From: Porogramme epimiltina
Taxonomy: Eukaryota; Basidiomycota; Agaricomycetes; Polyporales; Polyporaceae
DNA length: 64,000 nt
Direction of reading: 5' to 3'
NCBI GenBank assembly: GCA_900155495.1
Contig: FTLJ01000442.1
Coordinates: 1 to 64,000, forward strand
Positions 56,625 to 64,000 of the stretch are shown piece by piece; the first letter of the stretch is position 1; every line of letters starts with the position of its first letter. The notes under the pieces are model-generated. The model did not search any database. It was not told where the DNA came from and saw nothing but the letters and a program-made list of their open reading frames with translations. The translations under genes were made by a program, and so were the position numbers.

Positions 56625-58882
56625 ATGGCCACTCTCCACTCTGTGCTCCTCTGCGTCGTTTTTGCTGCCGTCGTCGTCGTGGCCCTCAAGCGGGCAAGGC
56701 GGCATGCTGCCAGCGCCCTCCCCCTTCCCCCAGGGCCACCGCGGCTCCCTATCATTGGGAACGCGCTTGACTTGCCCAAGCACGATATGCACGAAAAGTT
56801 CCGTGACATGTGCATGAAGTATGGTGAGCGTGGCCTCTCGCATGTTTCTTCGCAACCATTGAGGGAAATAATGCTTTCTGACCACTGACATCGCATATAG
56901 GTGACATCGTGTATCTCGACGTGCTCGGACAGCCCATGATCATCTTGGGCTCCCACGAGGTCGCGATCGATCTCCTGGAGAAGCGATCCGCCAACTACTC
57001 TGACAGGGCCCCGTCACCCATGGCTGAACTGTACGTTCCGCCCGCCATCGCTCTGAAGGTGTTTGAGGGTTTGCCGTACTCATCACTCACCCACTCCCCC
57101 AACATCTCTCAGCTCGGACTTTTACTGGGCACTTCCCGTCCAGGGCTACGGTCCCTGGTGGAGACGCCACCGGCGCGCGTTCCACCAGTACTTCAATCCC
57201 AATGCGGTCAAGACCTATGACGCGGCACAGAAGCTGGAGGCACACCGCTTCGTGCGCCGCCTTATCGACGCACCTGAGGACTTCTTGCATCACATCAGGC
57301 AGTACGTTCTCGTTTTCCCACTCACTTCCCTTGATTGTCTGCTTCTCTTTCCCTTCGCGCTTCTCGCTCGCCGTGGGCGAGGGGCCCGGTGCCCCACCTG
57401 CACACGGCGTCGTGTAGGCCGGCGCGTGGCCTCTTATACTTATGACCACGACCTCCTCTTCCCCACTTCTCCGTCGAATCTTTGCTTATGACATACACTG
57501 CAGCTCTTTCGGATCCGCGATCCTGCGCGTTGCATATGGGGTAGAGGTCGACGATGAGCCTGAGGACTACCTTGGCATCGCTGAGGACATGATGACACGC
57601 TTCTCGGCAGTCTTCACCCCAGGGAAGTATCTCGTCGAGATTTTCCCGAGCCTGCAGCACATATTCCCGCCGCGCGTGGGGTTCAAGCGCGACGCGGAAG
57701 GACTGCGAGTAGCCGCGGGGCGGTTAGTTCGCACACCTTGGGGAGCAACGAGGAAGGCGATGGTGAGTTTTTCAACATCATGCGCAGTGTATGGGATCGA
57801 CTAATGAGTGATGATTCCGTTGTTGTTCTGTGGGGACAGAACCAGGGAACAGCAGTGCCATCAATGGTTGCAGGGCTTGTGGAAAGTCTGCACGCAGAGG
57901 AGAAAGCCGAGTTGCAAGGGGACGAAGAAGATGTCATCAGGAACGCGGCAGCGAATGCGTACGCGGGTGGTGCCGACACAGTAAGGATTGTAGCTAGCGT
58001 ACGTTATAACTGTCTAACTGACAGCGCACCACCTGCAGACGCTTTCTACCGTCCAAGCCTTCTTCGCCGCCATGATCATATTCCCCGATGTCCAGAAGAA
58101 GGCACAGGAAGAACTCATGGCCATTGTGGGCCCAAACCGCCTCCCAGAGTACGAAGACGAGCAGTCACTCCCCTACATCCGCGCAGTCGCGAAGGAGTGC
58201 TTGCGCTGGCGGTCCGTCGTGCCCCTCGGAGTGCCCCACCGTGCGCTCGAAGAAGATGAGTATCGCGGATTCCGCATCCCAAAGGGCTCCATCGTGATCT
58301 CGAACATCTGGTACGTTTCCCCGTTCACCGCCTATCGGGTTGTACTGAAGATAATATGCGTACGGCAGGGCATACTCGCGTGACCCGGCAGCGTACGACA
58401 ACCCTGAGGCGTTCATGCCCGAGCGCTTCCTGACCCCTGACGGGAGGTTCAATCGGCCAGACGTACGCGATCCCGCAACGATGGCGTTTGGCTACGGGAG
58501 GCGGTGAGTTGCCACTCCGGCTGTTGCGTGTTACTATCCCTATAATTGGCCTTCCTTCTTTGAAAGGATCTGCCCGGGTCGCCACTTTGCGGAATCGTCG
58601 CTGTTCATGGTGGTATCGACTGTGCTTCATACCCTCAGCATTAGCGCGCCGATTGGACCTGATGGGAAGCCTATTTTGCCGTCAGGGAAGATGATCACCG
58701 GGCTGTTGTCGTAAGTGGACCTACCCAAGGTTTATGGAAGGAGCCCGAGCTAAGTATTCTGGTCTGGTTGTCACAGGCACCCGGAGCCGTATGATTGTGT
58801 TATCAAGTCGCGGTCAGGTCAAGGAGAGGCGCTGATCAGGGCGAGTTGCAAAGAACTTCATGGGGTGCGAGCGGTGCAGTGA
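56625..58882 (+). CDS. Cytochrome P450 no. 6 (tandem array)
   Basis: Nine exons: 56625-56823, 56901-57030, 57113-57301, 57504-57762, 57840-57980, 58039-58310, 58369-58503, 58567-58710 and 58777-58882; 524 residues. All landmarks are intact: LPLPPGPPRLPIIGN, GYGPWWRRHRRAFHQYFNP, I-helix AGGADT, KECLRWR, FMPERF and FGYGRRICPGRHF (Cys about 444). The linker before the I-helix differs (AEEKAELQGDEEDV), and intron 3 (202 bases) has its own sequence. This copy is therefore somewhat older within the array than nos. 3 and 4. A relic of a type-B P450 follows it. Confidence 0.92.
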
Positions 58883-58984
58883 TCTAACTTGTCTTTCCCC
58901 TCGGGTACGAAATCCACAATGTTTTCCGAGCGTCGCTTTCAGTCATCCCCTCTTGAGATGCCTCATACCAGAGCTGTTTTTCGT

Positions 58985-59175
58985 GCTATATGGAAAAAAG
59001 GCATAATATTCTCGACGGCTTTGTCGTACCTAGAGAAGAGGATGACATAGATGTCCGCAATCTTCAAGTGCACAATCAAATCGCGTTCTTCTGGAATAGA
59101 GGCACTAACCAGTGCGAGCTCCACGGATCTGAAGGCGGTGTTAGTGGTATGCCACGAATAAATATGTTCGTGACC
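58985..59175 (+). pseudogene. Relic of the 3' end of a type-B P450
   Basis: About 190 bases that match the last part of P450 no. 5, from the end of its penultimate exon (GGCATAATATTCTCGACGGC against ACCACGGGAATATTGTCGTA) through its last exon. Parallel strings include GAGTGCACGACC / AAGTGCACAATC, GAGGCACTGATCAGGGCCAG / GAGGCACTAACCAGTGCGAG and AAGGCGACATTGGTGGGTAG / AAGGCGGTGTTAGTGGTATG. Nothing earlier of the gene remains. This copy lies behind P450 no. 6 just as no. 5 lies behind no. 4. Confidence 0.65.
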
Positions 59176-59607
59176 TAGTTTTGACCAGCGGGCCGACAAA
59201 GATAATCCCCTAGCAAACTGTATCATGCTGACTTATATACAATCGGGGTGTCGGTTGTATTCAATCCCCGATGTTATCTTGCATACAACACATATGCGTT
59301 AGAATGCTAGAGATGGGGCGTGGCCTGTCGAAAATGGAGGTTTGATCCATGCGCGGACCTAAGGTCAGCTGAGTCCTGACTGTCAACAGTCAGCCTAGAA
59401 TTCGAAGAAGTCTAGGTCTGGACTCAGCACAAGTTCGCGTGGGCGCCTCCAAGGTGATGGGGTGCCACGTGGAAAGCAAAACTGGCCATGACGGATCGCG
59501 CTCGGACAAACTAGCGCCAGCGTCACTCGTCTGAAGACCGTCATCGTGCACTGTACAGGAATCCATCAATTTCAACTAGGGAGCCACAGAGGCCTTGGCT
59601 GTTTTCA
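59176..59607. other. Unit-boundary region before DUG1 copy d
   Basis: Contains TGCCACGTGGAAAGCAAAAC at about 59462 and ACTCGTCTGAAGACCGTCAT at about 59525. Both also occur, with changes, before DUG1 copies a (41560-41650) and b (46848-46935). No gene was recognised. Confidence 0.45.
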
Positions 59608-60532
59608 AGTGGCGACGGCTTCTTCGGTGTCGTCGACGATCGCGTCTGCAACGTGAGTCGCTGTTGTATTCGCCTTGTGCTCGAGAGGTTAATGGCTGGA
59701 CAGTCAGACAACGACTGCCTGAACACGCGTACACCGTGCAGCTGCCAGGTTTACTTTCAAGCTGAGCGTGTCCGGACAGGCATACGACCTTCACTCTGGC
59801 AGGTTTGGGCGCGTGGTCCACGAATCCATGACGGGGGTGATCTCGTTAATGAGCAAGCTAGTCGCTCCCGACAGCGCAATTGTCGTTCCTGGTGTGGATG
59901 ATGTTCTTCCCATCGCAGATGCTGAAGAGCAGCGAGCCACATTGTGTATGAGAATAGAGCCCGTGACGGACATCTCCTTATAGCAACACTTTCGAGATGC
60001 TAGACTACTTGGTATAGGATGCCGAGGATGTTGTCGGCGCTCGGATCACGATCTCCGCGAAAAGGTCACGGTCATCGTCGACCGTAGTATGCGGATGGCA
60101 TTGAGGGCGCATCGTGCCGCTCTGACGCAAATATGGTCGTGTACTGGAAGTCCAGAGAGCTACATGCGCCACTTAGGTATTTATGTCTTGCATTGTACTA
60201 AGGTTGGTCTTTTGATAACAGGCCTACACGAACGGACGCCGGACCTCGTCACGAGGGCGGGTTCCTTGCGGAAAATCTGGGAGTACACGTCCTGCTTCTT
60301 CCGATCAGTCGGAGGGAAAATGGCACTCAGTAAGTCGGGGACGTCTGCAATGGATGAGCGAATCCTGATTTATCTGTCTTAGCTCCACCAACGAGGCTCG
60401 ACCGCGCTAACTTCATCGAGCGGGTGAGCACTTGTTTTTCTCACGTCCGGCAAAAGTAACGCTGTTTACATTACACAGTAGAGAAGACTACTTAGGACGT
60501 ACCTGTACCAAGTCTGTGCGATCAGTGCGTGA
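59608..60532 (+). pseudogene. DUG1 pseudogene copy d
   Basis: Begins in the 3' end of the exon 3 equivalent (GACGGCTTCTTCGGTG, as in DUG1) and runs to the last exon. The exon 4 equivalent has lost about 40 bases after CACACCGTG and is frame-shifted. Exon 5 carries a TAG early on. The exon 6 equivalent is almost gone. The last exons are recognisable, down to the TGCGTGA stop. Confidence 0.82.
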
Positions 60533-61358
60533 AAGCGACGAAGACACAAGGTTACACAAGGATGAACGGAAGCATTAACTGCGCAGACTGTCGGCATATC
60601 TGTATCATCATTCTTTCTAGTTCTATCGCCGGTCTTCTCGATTTGAGCGGACTCTGGTGCGTTTTCGCCAAGTTTTGCCCGTACAGATGACTTGGTCAGA
60701 GCAGCACCTTCTCGTCGCTCTCCTATTCTTTCCGCCCTTGATCCTTTTATGTTTTACCCGCTATTGATCAGGATCTGGTGGTTTGTAGGGTCACTATTGG
60801 GCGGCCGCCATGATGGCTAAGTAATACCGTCCGGTATCGCTAGCTGTCATCACCTGAATCACAAGAATGCAACAATATTGGACGCTGAAAGCTGTGGTGA
60901 GTGGTCGATTCTGCAAACCTAGTCTCACAGCATTCTAGTAGAACTCGTGCTCATTCCGTAAGAGATTTCACGAGGTAGGCTCGTGATCCTTGCCATGGGA
61001 TGGCGTTCATAAGCCGCAGTATCGTTTGAAGAGACCACATAAACGTGGATCATAAATCTCACTGCGTTCGTAACCCTTGTTTGTTCAAATTTTCACGGAT
61101 TGTCCTAACGATCGACCCCCTTAAGGTTCACCTTCTTCTCCGCTAACAGAACATCTAACCTAATTACCATCCACTCGAATGGAACTGTCTTTGTCTCGAT
61201 ATGTACACTAGCAAACAAACTCAAATCTAACGCAGAAGTTGCATCCCCAAGTGTTCTGCCCATGTATCGTGTAATTTTCCCTCTGAAGATACTAGTTGAG
61301 CCCCCCCGGTTATTGGACCTCATCTTAGATCTAGTACCGACTAGCCAAACCGTGCGCA
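60533..61358 (+). other. Spacer copy before P450 no. 7
   Basis: Decayed copy of the DUG1-P450 spacer. The start-like exon relic reads TTGGACGCTGAAAGCTGTG then GTGAGT at 60877. The second block (about 61060-61260) keeps GTTCGTAACCCTTG, TCCTAACGATCG and an AGAACATCTAACCTAATTAC stretch shared with the spacer before P450 no. 3. Confidence 0.5.
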
Positions 61359-61366
61359 TATATAAT
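61359..61366 (+). promoter_or_regulatory. TATA box of P450 no. 7
   Basis: TATATAAT, 36-43 bases before the ATG at 61402. GACTAGCCAAAC just upstream resembles GATTAGCCAAAA before the TATA box of P450 no. 3. Confidence 0.7.
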
Positions 61367-61401
61367 CAGTCTCAAGTCCGGTGTATTTTGTCCAGCTCAC
61401 C

Positions 61402-63619
61402 ATGACCGTCCCCCCCGCGTTTCCATATCTCGTCGTCGCAGTCGTCGTCGTCGCAGTCCTGAGGAGGATGAAGCGCCGCGATGGCAGCACGTTGCCTCTT
61501 CCTCCGGGCCCGCCACGGCTCCCCGTCATCGGAAACGTGCTCGACATGCCCAAGCACGACATGCACGAGACGTTCCGCGATATGTGCGCGAAGTACGGTG
61601 CGTCTTCCGTCAACACCATCCCCACGTCCGAAAAGGTTTTAGGGTTCAAGTGTGCCTTCCTACATTTCTCACGCCGCTCTAGGCGATATCGTATACCTCG
61701 ACGTGTGCGGACAACCAATGATCATTTTGGGCACCCACGAGGCGGCGGTCGACCTGCTGGAGAAGCGGTATGTCAACTACTCTGACAGGGCACCGTCAGC
61801 CATGGTCGAACTGTATGTCCTTCCCTCTACATTCGTCGAAATGCGTCACGAGCTCACCATGCGCCTTGATATCTCTGCGGAACTCCTAGATCGGACTTCA
61901 AGTGGGCTTTGGGCGTGCAGGGCTACGGGCCGTGGTGGAAGCGCCACAGGCGTGCGATGCACGAGTACTTCAACGCAAACGTGGTGAAGAACTACCATGC
62001 GGCGCTAAAGCTGGAGGCGCATCGCTTCGTTCGTCGGCTCATCGACTCACCTGAGGACTTCTTACGTCACACCAGGCAGTGCGTGCTCCTTTCCCGTCTC
62101 TGTGGTCGCTTCCTCCGGGAGACACGATGCTCCGTCGCGCGAGCCCCGACAGTCGACTTTCTACTTCTCTCAATCCCTACCCTTCTCACCACTTCCTCGT
62201 TTGATTATTGCTAACCTCATAATCGACCTACAGTCACTTTGGCTCAGCGGTCACGCGGGTCGCCTACGGGATCGAGGTCGACGACGAGGCCGAAGACTAT
62301 CTCGGCATCGCTGAGGACCTGATGTCGCGCTTCTCCGAAACCTTCGCTCCAGGAAAGTACTTCGTCGAGACTTTCCCGAGCCTGCAGTATGTATTTCCGC
62401 CGGGCGTAGGGTTTAAGCGTGACGCGGAAGAGCTGCGGCTGGCAGCGTTGCGAATGATCAACGTACCGTGGAACGCCACGAGGGAGGCGATGGTGAGCAT
62501 TGGCAATTGCACCATCATTCTCAGTACATTGGAGTGGCTGACGGTGCTGTTGCTTTTTGTGATGCGTGGAAATAGAACAAGGGAGTCGCAGTACCATCGA
62601 TGGTTTCAGGGCTTGTGGAGGGGCTACACACGGGCGAGAAGGGTCAGTTGCAAGACGATGATGAGGATGTTATCAAAAACGCTGCGGCGAGTGCTTATGG
62701 GGGAGGAGCGGAAACGGTGAGCACCAGCACATATAGCTGCATATCAGCCCTCTCTCACCATGGTATGCCGCTTGTAGACCTATTCAACCGTCCAGGCCTT
62801 CTTTGCCGCTATGATCATATTTCCCGACGTCCAGAAGAAGGCACAGGAAGAGCTCATGGCCGTCGTGGGCCCAAACCGCCTCCCCGAGTACGAAGACGAG
62901 CCATCACTTCCATACATTCGCGCGGTTGTGAAGGAGTGCTTGCGATGGCGGTCTGTAGTACCTCTTGGGATTCCCCATCGCGCTCTGCAGGAAGACGAGT
63001 TTCGCGGATTCCGCATCCCCAAGGGCTCCATTGTGATCTCGAACATCTGGTAGGTTCCTACCTTCGTGCCTAGTATTTGGTTATGCTGGGATTCACCTGT
63101 GCTATAGGGCATACTCTCGTGACCCAGCTGTGTACGACGACCCCGAGGCGTTCATGCCCGAGCGCTTCCTCACCTCGGACGGGAGGTTTGACCGGCCAGA
63201 CGTGCGCGACCCCGCGACGATCGCTTTTGGTTACGGACACCGGTCAGTCGTGGATATAGCTGCGTGTTCATCTCCAACACGCTGACTTTCTTATGATGCA
63301 AGGATCTGCCCGGGCCGACACTTTGCAGAATCGTCCCTGTTCATGGTGGTCTCAACCGTGCTTCACACCCTCAACTTCAGCGCGCCGATTGGACCTGATG
63401 GGAAGCCCATCCTCCCGTCGGGCAAGATGGTAACCGGGCTGTTGTCGTAAGTCTCTCTGCATTGAGACCCCTGTGAATACTTTGTGCTGAACGCTCCATG
63501 CTGATCGCGGTAGGCACCCGGAGCCGTACGAATGCGTGATCAAGTCGCGGTCGAGTCAAGGAGAAGCACTGATCAGAGCAGGCTGTCAGGAGCTTCATGG
63601 AGTACGAGCGGTGCAGTGA
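61402..63619 (+). CDS. Cytochrome P450 no. 7 (tandem array)
   Basis: Nine exons: 61402-61597, 61683-61812, 61890-62078, 62234-62492, 62576-62716, 62778-63049, 63108-63242, 63303-63446 and 63514-63619; 523 residues. Anchor helix with FPYLVVAVVVVAVL, then LPLPPGPPRLPVIGN. Helix-C region GYGPWWKRHRRAMHEYFN; KECLRWR; FMPERF; haem loop FGYGHRICPGRHF (Cys about 443). Two departures: the I-helix motif reads GGGAET (Asp to Glu, tolerated in many P450s) and the loop has His where the sisters have Arg, at a variable position of the signature. Both are compatible with activity. Intron 3 is 155 bases. The gene appears intact. Confidence 0.91.
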
Positions 63620-64000
63620 CTCTAATTCTTCCGTGCTTGGTAAGAGGCCCACGATGTGTTCCGAGTGCTGTATTCTGCCCCACATTCCACCTACTGGTAG
63701 TGATGCATTTCTTGTTCTCTGCGCAGCATGAAATCTCGCCGTATTATGCCTTTGTACGGTGTACCGCTCAAAATCATGACGAGTCTGTTTAATCTTTACG
63801 TTGTATTGCCCATTTACGGCTCTGCGTGCACCACCACAACCATACATGGAGATATAGAAGGTCACCATGGGCTTTCTCAAAGTTTCAGGGTAGTAAGTGA
63901 AGACGATATACAGTGTCTCCAAGGCAGCTGAGTGTTGCTCCGTATGGATGGGCCACGTGGCAGAAAAACGGACCGAGTCATGAGCTTGGAAACATAGAAT
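63620..64000. other. Right-edge region, possible start of a further array unit
   Basis: No gene. Near 63950 the string GGCCACGTGGCAGAAAAACGG followed by GAGTCATGAGC resembles the boundary strings before DUG1 copies b and d, so the array may continue beyond the window. Confidence 0.4.

Larger units (their letters stand above)
35284..63619 (+). repeat. Tandem array of DUG1-spacer-P450 units
   Basis: Units in order: DUG1 + P450 no. 2 (35284-40315); copy a + P450 no. 3 (41811-46071); copy b + P450 no. 4 (47095-51023) with type-B P450 no. 5; copy c + P450 no. 6 (54365-58882) with a type-B relic; copy d + P450 no. 7 (59608-63619). All are in the same orientation. DUG1-to-P450 spacing is 0.8-0.9 kb in every unit. 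Shared sequence includes introns and spacers, so whole genomic segments were duplicated. Confidence 0.85.

Noticed and set aside
35284..63619. Calling the P450/MFS/dipeptidase region a secondary-metabolite biosynthetic cluster
   Set aside because: No polyketide synthase, NRPS, terpene cyclase or other backbone enzyme is visible, and the repeated P450s are explained by tandem duplication.
1..64000. CRISPR arrays, operons, ribosome binding sites, insertion sequences
   Set aside because: The window is eukaryotic; the repeats seen are minisatellites and gene duplications, and no transposase, reverse transcriptase or terminal repeats were recognised.

Overview
The window is nuclear DNA of a filamentous basidiomycete, most likely a wood- or litter-inhabiting Agaricomycete (Polyporales-like). 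The genes are dense and cut by many 45-80-base GT-AG introns. Families typical of that group are present: HET-domain proteins of the Agaricomycete type, DUF6697-like proteins, F-box proteins and a burst of OrdA-like cytochrome P450s. Exon coordinates were derived by hand from splice signals and reading-frame phase. They are internally consistent but have not been checked against transcripts.

Left part (1-22.4 kb). The 3' end of a low-complexity, possibly regulatory gene is followed by a gene-poor, GC-rich 3.2-kb stretch and a minus-strand F-box gene ending at a 24-bp minisatellite. Next come a HET-domain gene, a coiled-coil protein with a 33-bp internal repeat, and a GDP-fucose-type nucleotide-sugar transporter (minus strand). 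The transporter is head-to-head with a complete MRE11 (13 exons). After MRE11 lie a broken C-terminal copy of a HET protein, a small unknown gene, a TPR protein, a second full HET gene and a small unknown gene.

Middle (22.4-35 kb). There is a four-exon minus-strand gene for a small KPWE-motif protein (peroxisomal PEX39/PEX14-like family). Two tandem DUF6697-like paralogues follow, one of which carries an intron where the other has exon. Then come a 14-TM-type MFS drug:H+ antiporter, a first minus-strand P450 and a hydrolase relic.

Right part (35-64 kb). This is the striking region. An intact M20 Cys-Gly dipeptidase (DUG1) is followed by six plus-strand P450 genes. Between them lie four dead, 5'-truncated DUG1 copies, and each DUG1-P450 interval also carries shared non-coding blocks. 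The simplest reading is repeated tandem duplication of a [DUG1 - spacer - P450] unit, in which the P450 is kept and the dipeptidase copy is lost every time. One P450 (48.8-51.0 kb) is itself decaying. Another (51.7-53.8 kb) belongs to a second, divergent type whose relic also appears after the P450 at 56.6 kb, so the ancestral unit may have held two P450s. All six P450s keep a TATA box 30-60 bases before the ATG.

The P450 block, the MFS exporter and the dipeptidase could together form a detoxification or secondary-metabolite neighbourhood, but no backbone biosynthetic enzyme is visible here. MRE11, the sugar-nucleotide transporter, DUG1 and the KPWE protein are ordinary conserved housekeeping genes. 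The HET, DUF6697 and P450 blocks are the fast-evolving, lineage-specific part.
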